Of a DNA stretch of 64,000 bases, positions 17,201 through 24,979 are shown one piece after another. This stretch comes from Candidatus Woesearchaeota archaeon (GTDB lineage: Archaea; Nanobdellota; Nanobdellia; Woesearchaeales; JAFGPW01), in assembly GCA_016935985.1 (NCBI GenBank), contig JAFGPW010000004.1, forward strand, positions 62,001-126,000, written 5' to 3'. The position numbers were made by a program, and so were the translations under genes. Under the pieces are notes generated by a model. That model was not told the DNA's origin. It was given only the letters and a program-made list of their open reading frames with translations, and searched no databases. Every line of letters starts with the position of its first letter. Position 1 is the stretch's first letter.

Positions 17201-18667
17201 GTGGAATCGCTCATCATCAACGAGACGGAGCTCGGCGTCGCGCGGAGCAAGGCGTACCGGACGCTCAGGACAAGGATCGACACGGTCAGGGCCGCGCTTC
17301 GGAAGACGGCGCACGCGCATGTCTCCGACACGCCGACCGCCGACCTCCTCGTCGGCACGCTGATGCGCTACGTGTCGGCGGTGGAGGCGACGAGCAGCAG
17401 GTTCGGCAGGGAGTGCGCGGGCGACGACCCTTCCTTCCTGAACGCGAAGTCGTTCAGCATCGGCGCGAAGCTCGTGCTCGAGGACCTGGTGCGGAGCGAC
17501 CTCAACGAGGGAGACCTTGGCCCGAGCGCCGAGAACTTCTTCAGGGGCGTCGGCATCGCGTTTGCCGCCGCGCCGATGACGGTCCTGCGGGACACCCTCG
17601 ACGCCTATGAGACCGGCATCGCGGCGAACGCCCGCATCCACGACGTGTTCGTGCTGTCGCGGCAGTTCTACGAATGGGTGGACGCCCAGGCGACGTCGGT
17701 GATGAACGCATCGCCGTTCGAGTCGCTTCGCCTGAGGTACGAGAGGCTGCCAATCACGATCGACGGGTACACCTTCAGGGGCAGGCAGGTCCCGACCGTC
17801 CGCCGCGACGAGGGCGCTGCCCTCACGTTCGAGGACATCGCCGGGCTGGAGGAGCCGAAACGCTATTTCCAGGACCTCGCGAGGCTCTTCGTCGGAGGGA
17901 ATGTGGAGGAAGCGATACGGAAGGCCGGAAGCGCGCGCGACATCATACCGCGGTTCGTGCTGCTCGTGGGGCCGACAGGGAGCGGCAAGACGCTGCTCGC
18001 GAACGCGTTCGCCTACGAGTCGCGGCTCCCGATGGAGCGGCTCGACATCGGACGGGACGGTTCCACCTATGTCAACGGGCTCGCGACGAACATCCACAAG
18101 AAGATCGAGCTCGCTGCCCGGTACGTCCGCAGCGGCTCCTCGCCGGCGAGCATCCTCTTCATGGACGAGATGGACGCGATATCCTCCTCGAGGGGCGGCG
18201 GCCAGAACCGCGAGGACGACAAGGCGGTCAACACGCTGCTCGCCGACCTCACGGACAACGCCAACTACAGCAGGATCATCTGCATCGGGACCTCAAACAG
18301 GCTCGACATCATCGACGGCGCGCTCCTCTCCGGCCATCGGCTCGACCGGGCGTACGAGCTCCCCTATCCGGACCTAAAGGTCAAGGCCGAGATATACCGC
18401 AAGCAGGTCGAGCTCAGGAGCCGGGCCGGCGCCGAGCCGGGCCTGTTCGGGGCGATTGACTACGCGACGCTCGCGAAGGAGAGCGGCGGCCTCTCCGGCG
18501 CCGACATCGCGAACGTCGTCGGCACTGCCGTCGGCGACGCTATCAAGACGAGCTACCTCTCCGGCAGCGCGCTCGAGCCGGTGACGACCGCGGCGATCAT
18601 GCAGCGCATCGCCGCCTACAACGAGCGCATCGCCATCCTCAGCGCGAGGAAGGACTATCTCAGATGA
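17201..18667 (+). CDS. Classical AAA+ ATPase of the unrecognised cluster
   Basis: 488 residues from a GTG start; no ATG lies in the spacer. Residues 1-210 are a helical domain I do not recognise. Residues 215-400 form one AAA module: FEDIAGLEEPKRYF, Walker A GPTGSGKT (257-264), Walker B ILFMDEMDA (Asp322, Glu323), sensor-1 GTSNRLD, and a GHRLDRAYELP stretch like the arginine-finger region. The C-terminal lid includes LSGADIANVVGTAVGDA. It would act as a ring remodelling a protein or complex. The likely substrate is the adjacent coiled-coil protein. The stop overlaps the next ATG as ATGA. Confidence 0.8.
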   Translation: MESLIINETELGVARSKAYRTLRTRIDTVRAALRKTAHAHVSDTPTADLLVGTLMRYVSAVEATSSRFGRECAGDDPSFLNAKSFSIGAKLVLEDLVRSDLNEGDLGPSAENFFRGVGIAFAAAPMTVLRDTLDAYETGIAANARIHDVFVLSRQFYEWVDAQATSVMNASPFESLRLRYERLPITIDGYTFRGRQVPTVRRDEGAALTFEDIAGLEEPKRYFQDLARLFVGGNVEEAIRKAGSARDIIPRFVLLVGPTGSGKTLLANAFAYESRLPMERLDIGRDGSTYVNGLATNIHKKIELAARYVRSGSSPASILFMDEMDAISSSRGGGQNREDDKAVNTLLADLTDNANYSRIICIGTSNRLDIIDGALLSGHRLDRAYELPYPDLKVKAEIYRKQVELRSRAGAEPGLFGAIDYATLAKESGGLSGADIANVVGTAVGDAIKTSYLSGSALEPVTTAAIMQRIAAYNERIAILSARKDYLR

Positions 18668-20322
18668 TGGTTGACATCAGCAAGGAATGCTACCTGCTCA
18701 TGGACCTGCGCGAGGCGCGCTCCATGCTCGACCGGTACGCGACGGCATCGGCGTCGGTCGACGAGCGGATCAGGGCAGCGGACACGAAGGACGAGCTCGC
18801 CTCGATCGAGCGGGAGCTCGTTCCCTACGTCGCGATCCTCTCCCGGTTCAAGCGGACACCCGTCTACCACAACCTGCTCTCGTCGCGGTTCGGACCGGTG
18901 AAGCGGAGCGTCGCGCTCCTCAAGGGGCGGCTCGGAGGGACGAAGGGGGCCTGCCGGAGCGGACCGGTGACGGCATCGAGGAGGCCCGAGCTCTCCGGAG
19001 TGACGATCGACGATCTCCTGGATGATGGGAGAGGGGACGAAGGAGCGATCGATGAGGGGCAGGGGGAGGAGAAGACACCCCAAACCGCCAGGGTCGACCT
19101 CGACCTGCTGCTGCGGTACTACAAGCAGAAGGGCGTCGTCGGCGAGGAGAAGAACCTGGTCCTCGCGACCTTCGCGGCGCTCAACCGCCAGCACTTCGGG
19201 ATCGAGGGGCCGTCCGGCAGCGGCAAGACCTTCATCGTGGAGCCACTCATCGCCCTCATCGAGGATGAGGTCTACCGGATGGAGCTCGCGGCGCGGACGG
19301 CCGAGACCTACAACACCGACGAGATCAACGCGAAGCGCATCATCTACGTGCCGGAGCTGCAGAAGGCGGTGAAGGGGAGCGGCTTCCTCGTCACCGAGAT
19401 GCTCAAGAACCTGACCGAGGGAAAGGACTTCGTCCGCCGCGTCAAGAGCCCGAGGGACGACACGGTCACCGCCTACCGGATCGGCGCCGGGAAAGGCGTC
19501 ATCTACACCCTCGCCTTCGAGAACGACTTCAAGAAGGACGTCGAGCTCTCGCGCCGGGTCTTCCAGCTCTACACCGACATATCGAAGGAGCACAACCAGC
19601 GGGTGATCGACTACATCTCCGACAGCCAGTGCAGGGGTCTCGGCGGGGAGGAGGGCCTCACTCCGGCCGAGGAGGCGGCGCTCTACGCCCATGCGCAGGA
19701 GGTCCTCGCCTTCGGGCCCGAGGGCTTCATCAACCCCTTCGCTCGGTACCTCGGCGCCCTGGTCCCTCCCGAGAACAAGGCGAAGAGCTTCATCTCGTAC
19801 TACTATGACCTCATGGGCTCGAGCGCGAAGTTCTTCCACCAGGACCGCACGATGAGCGGCGGCAGCGTGCTCGTCGACCTCCAGGACGCGTACACCGTCC
19901 ACACGCTCTATGGCAAGCAGTTCCTGATGAGCATCCTGAAGGTGCCGATGCTCGGCGAAGGGATCATGGAGCGGCTCAACGGGACGGCCGATGCGCTCTC
20001 GCCGGACGACATCTACGCCTACCTCCGCACCGACCGGACCGGCATCACCAAGACGCTCGTGAAGGAGACCATGGAAGAGCTCGCTGACGTCGGCTATCTC
20101 GAGCGCGTCGGACCCAGGAGGGAGAGCCAGTACCGGAAAGGCGAGAGCCTCCAGGCGTTCGACTCGAAGGTCGACTGGCAGGCGTGCTGGGACGCCGCGA
20201 AGGAGGTGATCCTCGAGCGGGCGCCTGACCTCTACGAGCCCTGGGCAGGCCACCAGACGGAAGGAGGCGCGCTGCTGCTTGTCCATCCCCTTAAAGGGAC
20301 CGTGACAGCAGTCAAGCCCTGA
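18664..20322 (+). CDS. P-loop ATPase with likely C-terminal winged helix
   Basis: 552 residues. A polar N-terminal region (1-150) precedes a P-loop ATPase core: Walker A GPSGSGKT (182-189), a Walker B-like strand IIYVPELQ (226-233), then a LTEGKDFVRRVK block and a TLAFENDF sensor-like strand. Residues about 440-500 (DDIYAYLRTDRTGITKTLVKETMEELADVGYLERVG) look like a winged helix. The order resembles helicase-type ATPases of primase/helicase proteins carried by phages and integrative elements, from memory. It may work on DNA. It is translationally coupled to the AAA+ gene. Confidence 0.65.
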   Translation: MMVDISKECYLLMDLREARSMLDRYATASASVDERIRAADTKDELASIERELVPYVAILSRFKRTPVYHNLLSSRFGPVKRSVALLKGRLGGTKGACRSGPVTASRRPELSGVTIDDLLDDGRGDEGAIDEGQGEEKTPQTARVDLDLLLRYYKQKGVVGEEKNLVLATFAALNRQHFGIEGPSGSGKTFIVEPLIALIEDEVYRMELAARTAETYNTDEINAKRIIYVPELQKAVKGSGFLVTEMLKNLTEGKDFVRRVKSPRDDTVTAYRIGAGKGVIYTLAFENDFKKDVELSRRVFQLYTDISKEHNQRVIDYISDSQCRGLGGEEGLTPAEEAALYAHAQEVLAFGPEGFINPFARYLGALVPPENKAKSFISYYYDLMGSSAKFFHQDRTMSGGSVLVDLQDAYTVHTLYGKQFLMSILKVPMLGEGIMERLNGTADALSPDDIYAYLRTDRTGITKTLVKETMEELADVGYLERVGPRRESQYRKGESLQAFDSKVDWQACWDAAKEVILERAPDLYEPWAGHQTEGGALLLVHPLKGTVTAVKP

Positions 20323-20355
20323 GCAGCGGATGGTGTCCGGAGGACGACAACACAG

Positions 20356-20446
20356 GCTTATATCCGGAAGAATTCTCCTTCTTCTCATGGCGACAGCAGT
20401 ATATCCGGGTGTCCGGGACTGGGGCGCAGGCGATGGCGGCAGGTGA
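20356..20446 (+). promoter_or_regulatory. Promoter with a 19-codon leaderless upstream ORF
   Basis: GGCTTATATCC (20356-20366) places a leaderless start at the ATG at 20387. That ATG opens a 19-codon frame ending at 20446, which overlaps the likely start (20433) of the next gene in a different frame. This is either a short regulatory upstream ORF or a sign of a frame error near the true start. Confidence 0.4.
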
Positions 20447-21680
20447 CAGTAGGGAGGAGGACCAGGCGTACAGCATGGTGCTGCGCACCGCCAAGGCGAT
20501 GCGGTCGTTCCTCGACAGCGCCCCGTCGATCGAGGAGACGCTCGCGGGGATCGGGGACGCCACGCCAACAGGGGCTGATGCGGCAGCCCTCGCCGGCATC
20601 GCCGAGACACTCAGGGGAATCGCGCTCCCGCCGCTGAAGAGTACCAGGAAGGCGCTCGTCGCGGTGGGGAAGCGCTTCCCTGAGACCGCGAACCAGAACC
20701 GGCCGGTGATCAGGGAGGGCTACCAGACACTCGATCGGCTCGTGAAGGATGGGAAGCGCACCACGAAAACGGCCGTACGCTCGCTCTCGCGGACGGTCGA
20801 GCAGTCGGCCGCGGCGTATCAGACAGCCCTCGCAGAGGGAGCCGGGACCGCGATCAGCAAGGCCGAACTGGCGCTCGTCGAGGCATGCGCTTCGTACCTG
20901 ATGCTCATGCCCGCTGCCGATTCGCTCGGGATTAAGAGGGAGGGAGCGGTTGCGAAGAAGGCAGCTATCCATGCGACATACCTCAAGGAGAAGGGAGCGC
21001 TCGACGACCGGCTCGCCGGTCTGCTCCAGCAGTACCAGGCATTCTCGTTCGCAGAAAAGGGTGAGATCCTCGCGCTCGAGGATGAGGCGAAGGCGGTGCG
21101 GCAGGGGTACCATGCTATCGGCAGGCGGCTCGCGGAGCGGACCGGCTCGTTCTGGCAGCGCCTGCTCGGACGGCAGCCGCGATACGATACCCGCGGCATC
21201 GCGCGCTGCGACGCGCTCAGGGAGAAACTCGGTCCCGCCTACGAGCGGTTCGTGAGGACGAAGGAGCTGCAGGAGAAGGAGCGGGAGAGGGAGCGGCGGA
21301 TCGGCGAGGCGAGGACCGAGATGGTCAAGGAGGGCGAAAGCCGGTTCTCCCTGCCATACTATCTCGAGGATCTTGCCGTGCCTGACCGCGACGATTATTG
21401 CATGCTCAGGGACGTCCTGCTCGGCAGGCATGCGGACAAGCTCTGGCCGAACCGGTTCAGGGCGGCGGGGAGGATCATCGAGGCCATGGGACCGCCGAGG
21501 GACGATGCCGAGGCAGCCTACCTGAAGGCGATGCAGGACGGGATCGTGCGCGCTCTCGGGGAGGGGCCGCTCGGGGACATCCTCGGCGCGAGGAGGGAGG
21601 ACCTGCTCGTCGCCTACAGCGCGGTGCGGGGACTGGAGCTGCAGCTCGATCGGCACCCGCAGGCACACCACAACATGTAA
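20433..21680 (+). CDS. Helical protein closing the AAA+ cluster
   Basis: About 415 residues, largely helical and charged with several long amphipathic helices, and no transmembrane segment or catalytic motif that I recognise. The segment EKGALDDRLAGLLQQYQAFSF and the run KELQEKERERERRIGEAR suggest coiled coils. ATG 20433 was chosen; a GTG at 20409 is in frame. It has its own TATA box but the same orientation and style as 16110, so I group it with the cluster. Confidence 0.55.
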   Translation: MAAGDSREEDQAYSMVLRTAKAMRSFLDSAPSIEETLAGIGDATPTGADAAALAGIAETLRGIALPPLKSTRKALVAVGKRFPETANQNRPVIREGYQTLDRLVKDGKRTTKTAVRSLSRTVEQSAAAYQTALAEGAGTAISKAELALVEACASYLMLMPAADSLGIKREGAVAKKAAIHATYLKEKGALDDRLAGLLQQYQAFSFAEKGEILALEDEAKAVRQGYHAIGRRLAERTGSFWQRLLGRQPRYDTRGIARCDALREKLGPAYERFVRTKELQEKERERERRIGEARTEMVKEGESRFSLPYYLEDLAVPDRDDYCMLRDVLLGRHADKLWPNRFRAAGRIIEAMGPPRDDAEAAYLKAMQDGIVRALGEGPLGDILGARREDLLVAYSAVRGLELQLDRHPQAHHNM

Positions 21681-21700
21681 CCACTGAATAAAGACGAAAT

Positions 21701-21709
21701 ATTTATAAA
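21701..21709 (+). promoter_or_regulatory. TATA box of the 21732 methyltransferase
   Basis: ATTTATAAA is centred 27 bases before the ATG at 21732, supporting a leaderless start there rather than at 21714. Confidence 0.6.
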
Positions 21710-21731
21710 GGGGTTGCTGTACCGCCGTCCC

Positions 21732-22400
21732 ATGACGCCCGCCCGGACCGATGGATGGGACAGGTTCGCCGAGCGCTACGCGCGCATGAAGAAGGAGTAT
21801 GGCTGGTGCGCCCCCCAGAATCTCGCCGAGGCATCGGGCCCCTTCCTCGCCCGATATGCACGGCAGAGCGGAGGGAGCGACAGGCCTCTTCTCGTCGATC
21901 TCGGCACCGGCGGCGGCGAGGCGCTGCTCGAGCTCAGCAATCATCTGCGGCTCGATGACTGGCAGGTCATCGGGGTCGACATCGGTGCGCGGTTCCTCAG
22001 CCAGGCGAAGGAGAACGTTCGGCCGCATATCCCCGGCTTCGGAGCCGTCCGGACAGACCTGTCAGGGGGGTTCCCTTTCGCCGACGGGAGCGTCGATGCC
22101 ATCGTCTCATCTGGCCTGACAGGCGATTATTTGGAAGACATCCCGTATGTGCTCGCTGAGACCTCCCGCGTGCTTCGGCCCGGAGGGATCGCGGCGATCA
22201 ACGGCCATTTCCTCCCGGACAGGATCATGGGGCCCCTCAACACGCTCCCGTTCTCCTACCGATCGCTCACCCGGTTCACCGCGTATGCGATCCCGGACAG
22301 GAGGGGTCCCTATGGCGAGACACTCAGCATCTCCAGCAGGATAGCGATCCTCTATACCCAGATGGTGCTCATGAAGGGTCATCCGCAGAAAGATTTATGA
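21732..22400 (+). CDS. Class I SAM-dependent methyltransferase
   Basis: 222 residues with a Rossmann methyltransferase core: LLVDLGTGGGEALLEL (SAM-binding motif I), VIGVDIGARFL (acidic motif II), FADGSVDAIVSSG (motif IV) and VLRPGGIAAING (motif VI). The substrate is unknown. It stands alone, between the AAA+ cluster and tRNA-Ser(CGA). Confidence 0.8.
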   Translation: MTPARTDGWDRFAERYARMKKEYGWCAPQNLAEASGPFLARYARQSGGSDRPLLVDLGTGGGEALLELSNHLRLDDWQVIGVDIGARFLSQAKENVRPHIPGFGAVRTDLSGGFPFADGSVDAIVSSGLTGDYLEDIPYVLAETSRVLRPGGIAAINGHFLPDRIMGPLNTLPFSYRSLTRFTAYAIPDRRGPYGETLSISSRIAILYTQMVLMKGHPQKDL

Positions 22401-22429
22401 ATGATCGGCCATTTTTCTCGGAATCCCGG

Positions 22430-22513
22430 GCCGGAGTCGCATAACCTGGTAGTGCGGTGGCCTCGAGAGCCACTTTCCTTCGGGATATCTGGGTTCAAAT
22501 CCCAGCTCCGGCG
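22430..22513 (+). tRNA. tRNA-Ser (anticodon CGA)
   Basis: The acceptor strands GCCGGAG and CTCCGGC pair, with discriminator G at 22513. The anticodon stem is GTGGC/GCCAC with loop CTCGAGA (anticodon CGA). A long class II variable arm (TTCC-TTC-GGGA) identifies serine, and the T arm is CTGGG-TTCAAAT-CCCAG. The 3' end is followed directly by a hairpin-rich element and a second copy of the tRNA 3' segment. CCA is not encoded. Confidence 0.92.
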
Positions 22514-22675
22514 CTATCCTTTTCAAAAGGATAGGACCCAAAGTGGTGTGCGGGGCGTTCGTTGTGCGAAGCCCTGCTCCCCGAGACCCCTTCTCGCGGC
22601 CGGCTAAGCGGAAGCGCACGCCGGCCCTCGGTCTCAACGGACGAAACCGTTGAATCCCAGCTCCGGCGCTATCCT
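22498..22675 (+). repeat. Direct repeats of the tRNA-Ser 3' end
   Basis: Bases 22498-22520 (T-loop end through acceptor plus CTATCCT) recur exactly, 23 of 23, at 22653-22675, 155 bases downstream. The second copy lacks the 5' half of the T stem, so it is a fragment and not a second tRNA. This is the footprint expected of site-specific integration at a tRNA 3' end, or of a partial duplication. Confidence 0.85.
22514..22652 (+). other. tRNA-anchored hairpin element, copy 1
   Basis: Between the two repeat copies are four hairpins. H1 (22514-22534) has arms CTATCCTTTT/AAAAGGATAG. H2 (22550-22577) has stem GCGGGGC/GCCCTGC. H3 (22598-22626) has stem GGCCGGC/GCCGGCC. H4 (22635-22652) is CAACGG-ACGAAA-CCGTTG. 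No plausible protein is encoded. The same order of hairpins occurs after the initiator tRNA-Met at 33447-33569, with compensating base changes in the stems. It may be a structured RNA, a miniature integrative element, or both. Confidence 0.75.
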
Positions 22676-22718
22676 CCTTCTTCATCGGATCCGGGCTCTC
22701 CTGCGGGAAGAACCAGAA

Positions 22719-22997
22719 TCAGCGGGGGTCGCACCAGCAGCTGCAGTGGGGGGCGTTCACGAAGTGGTTCGCGTAGACCATGCCGTGCTTCGAGCAGAAG
22801 GCCTTGCACATGTCCTCGCAGCAGGCGCCGTACTGGTCAGGGTCGTCGCAGCGGGTCTGCAGGTTGATGATCTCGACGATAGAGGTTGCCGACTCGTCGG
22901 CGGTGACAGCACCCGTCCAGCGCGTATAGCCGTAGTAGCCGAAGCCCACGAGAGCGACGAGAATGACTGCGAGCATCATTGCGGCGAGCGCGTTCAT
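22719..22997 (-). CDS. Small cysteine-rich membrane protein
   Basis: 92 residues: an N-terminal membrane helix (ALAAMMLAVILVALVGFGYYGY) and a short outer domain with eight cysteines (TRCDD...ACCEDMCKAFC...HCSCWC). The spacing suggests several disulfides or a metal site. A TATA box at 23019-23028 on the minus strand is 26 bases before the ATG at 22997, so I prefer this start to the one at 23036. No family is recognised. Confidence 0.6.
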   Translation of the reverse strand: MNALAAMMLAVILVALVGFGYYGYTRWTGAVTADESATSIVEIINLQTRCDDPDQYGACCEDMCKAFCSKHGMVYANHFVNAPHCSCWCDPR

Positions 22998-23018
22998 GCC
23001 GGGAACGAAGGGTGCTCC

Positions 23019-23028
23019 GTATAAAAAG
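23019..23028 (-). promoter_or_regulatory. TATA box of the cysteine-rich protein gene
   Basis: CTTTTTATAC on the minus strand, centred about 26 bases before the ATG at 22997. Confidence 0.55.
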
Positions 23029-23089
23029 TTTTTCATTTTCGAGGGGCGATACAGAAACCCTTATTAATGCCAGGAGGCTCTCATGCGGC

Positions 23090-23755
23090 ATGGCGAAGCG
23101 TGCTGATCAGGCGAAGGAGCGGATCCTCGTATTCTGCGCCCACAACGACGACCAGGTCTTCGGCGCAGGCGGCACCCTCGCGAAGTACGCGGACGAGGGA
23201 AAAGACATCTACACGATCATCTTCTCCTACGGCGAGAGCTCCCACCCCTGGCTCAGGCCCGATGTCGCGGCGAAGATGCGCGTCGCAGAGGCGGTCGCCT
23301 GCGACCGGATCCTCGGCGGCAGGGGGGTCATCTGCTTCGGGCTGAAGGAGGGGAACTTCGAGAAGGAGATCACCGAGAAGGGCATCAAGGGAAAGGTAAA
23401 AAAGCTCATCAACAGCCAGAAGCCATCGAAGATCTTCACCCATTCCATCGACGACCCGCACCCTGACCATCGTGCGGTCCACAACGCGATCATGGAGGTC
23501 ACGACGACGATACGGCACAAGGCGGACGTCTTCACCTTCGACGTGTGGAACCCGATCAACATCAGGAAGCGGGACTATCCGAAGATGGTGGTGGATGTCA
23601 CCGGCACGTTCAGGCGCAAGATCCAGGCGATCTACGCGCACGAGAGCCAGAAGCTCGCGATGATATCGCTGCTCTGGAACGTCTACCTCAAGGCGTTCAT
23701 CAACGGGCTCAACCATGACGTCAGGTTCGCCGAGGTTTTCTACAAGGTGCGCTAG
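23090..23755 (+). CDS. PIG-L/LmbE-family deacetylase
   Basis: 221 residues. The LmbE metal motif usually reads AHPDDE; here it is AHNDDQ (residues 17-22), keeping the zinc ligands His18 and Asp21 and the general base Asp20 but with Gln for Glu. The second ligand motif is HPDHRAVHN. The family removes N-acetyl groups from GlcNAc conjugates (PIG-L, MshB, BshB). A glycosyltransferase gene starts nine bases after its stop. The ATG at 23090 is preceded by a TATA-like CCTTATTAATG (23058-23067) and an AGGAGG. Confidence 0.85.
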   Translation: MAKRADQAKERILVFCAHNDDQVFGAGGTLAKYADEGKDIYTIIFSYGESSHPWLRPDVAAKMRVAEAVACDRILGGRGVICFGLKEGNFEKEITEKGIKGKVKKLINSQKPSKIFTHSIDDPHPDHRAVHNAIMEVTTTIRHKADVFTFDVWNPINIRKRDYPKMVVDVTGTFRRKIQAIYAHESQKLAMISLLWNVYLKAFINGLNHDVRFAEVFYKVR

Positions 23756-23764
23756 GGGCAGACG

Positions 23765-24979
23765 ATGCAACCGATACACGACCACGGGACCGGCAGGCCG
23801 CGGCTGCTCATCGCGACCGACAACTTCGTGCCGCGCTGGGACGGCATCGCCCGGTTCCTGCTCGAGATTATCCCCCGGCTGAGATCGCGCTACGACATCA
23901 CCGTCGTCGCGCCGAGGATTGAGGACAAGACGGATGAGCATCTCGCCGAGCTCGAGGGCGTCACCGTGCACCGCATCGACCGCTTCGGATTCAGGGTGGG
24001 CGACTTCCGGCCGGCGAGGTTCCAGGCGGGGAAGGTGCGGACCGCGGTCCGGCAGGCGGACATCGTGTTCACCCAGACGATGGGCCCGATCGGCATGATG
24101 GCGATCCACCATTCCCACCGGATGCGCAAGAACCTGGTGGCGTATGTCCACAGCATCGAGTGGCGGCTCGTCGTCAAGAGCCTCTCCCGCCGCAACCCTC
24201 TCAGGCGGCCCTTCCATCTCCTCGCGAAGTGGCTCGTCGCGAGGATGTACCGCAGGTGCGACTTCATCATCGTGCCCTACCATGAGCTGGCGGAGCTCCT
24301 CTCGTGGGAGAAGGTGGGGGCGAAGAAGAGGGTCGCCTGCCTCGGGATCGACACGAGGAGGTTCCGGCCGCCCGCCTCGCGCGCGGAGGCCAAGCGCGCG
24401 ATCGGCATCAACCCCGACACGACGGTGATCGGCTACTGCGGCAGGATCGGCAGGGAGAAGAACCTGGTGACCCTGCTGCGCGCGTTCCTGCGCCTGCGCA
24501 CCCGGAAGGAAGGGATCGTGCTCGCGATCGTCGGCGAGGGCGTCGGCGGCTACGAGCGGCACTTCGAGGCGAGGAAGGACATCATCTTCTTCGGCGACCA
24601 GGACGACGTGGTGCCGTACCTTCAGGCGATCGACATCTACGTGCTGCCGAGCCTCACCGAGACGACGTCGCTCTCGACGCTCGAGGCGATGGCCTGCGGG
24701 TGCGCCGTGGCATCCACTCCCGTCGGCTATGTCAAGACCTACCTCAAGGAGAAGGAGAACGGCATCTTCTTCCCTTTCGAGAACCCGCTCGTCCTCTCGC
24801 TCAAGCTCGAGTGGCTCATCGACAGCCCGGACGTGCGTCAGGCGCTCGGGATGGCGGCGCGAAGGACGATCGTCGAGAGGTTCGACTGGGACACGACGGT
24901 GCGGCGCATCATGCGGGTGTTCGACGAGTTCCCGGTGCTGAAGAAGTCCGGCGATCCGGACGGGTCCCTTAGATCCTGA
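23765..24979 (+). CDS. GT4-family glycosyltransferase
   Basis: 404 residues, two Rossmann domains of GT-B type: N-terminal LLIATDNFVPRWDGIARFL, and in the C-terminal half the donor-binding IGYCGRIGREKNL and PSLTETTSLSTLEAMACG, where the acidic residue (Glu in this motif) is present. Such enzymes transfer sugar from a nucleotide sugar. Paired with the PIG-L deacetylase, it could attach GlcNAc that the neighbour then deacetylates, the two-step logic of GPI, mycothiol or bacillithiol synthesis. The acceptor is unknown. It overlaps the end of the convergent SMC gene. Confidence 0.85.
   Translation: MQPIHDHGTGRPRLLIATDNFVPRWDGIARFLLEIIPRLRSRYDITVVAPRIEDKTDEHLAELEGVTVHRIDRFGFRVGDFRPARFQAGKVRTAVRQADIVFTQTMGPIGMMAIHHSHRMRKNLVAYVHSIEWRLVVKSLSRRNPLRRPFHLLAKWLVARMYRRCDFIIVPYHELAELLSWEKVGAKKRVACLGIDTRRFRPPASRAEAKRAIGINPDTTVIGYCGRIGREKNLVTLLRAFLRLRTRKEGIVLAIVGEGVGGYERHFEARKDIIFFGDQDDVVPYLQAIDIYVLPSLTETTSLSTLEAMACGCAVASTPVGYVKTYLKEKENGIFFPFENPLVLSLKLEWLIDSPDVRQALGMAARRTIVERFDWDTTVRRIMRVFDEFPVLKKSGDPDGSLRS

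Noticed and set aside
18655-20610. A 651-codon minus-strand frame opposite the second ATPase gene.
   Set aside because: GC-rich mirror frame with no recognisable domain; the plus strand has coherent Walker motifs and coupled starts.
14783-22513. The AAA+ cluster as cargo of an element integrated at tRNA-Ser(CGA).
   Set aside because: Integration at the 3' end would place cargo between the tRNA and the repeat fragment, but only 155 bases lie there; the cluster is on the other side.
22635-22652. GGACGAAACC in H4 resembles the GGAC-GAAA-C part of hammerhead ribozymes.
   Set aside because: The other required core, CTGANGA, is absent from both copies, and the ACGAAA is the loop of a closed palindromic stem here.
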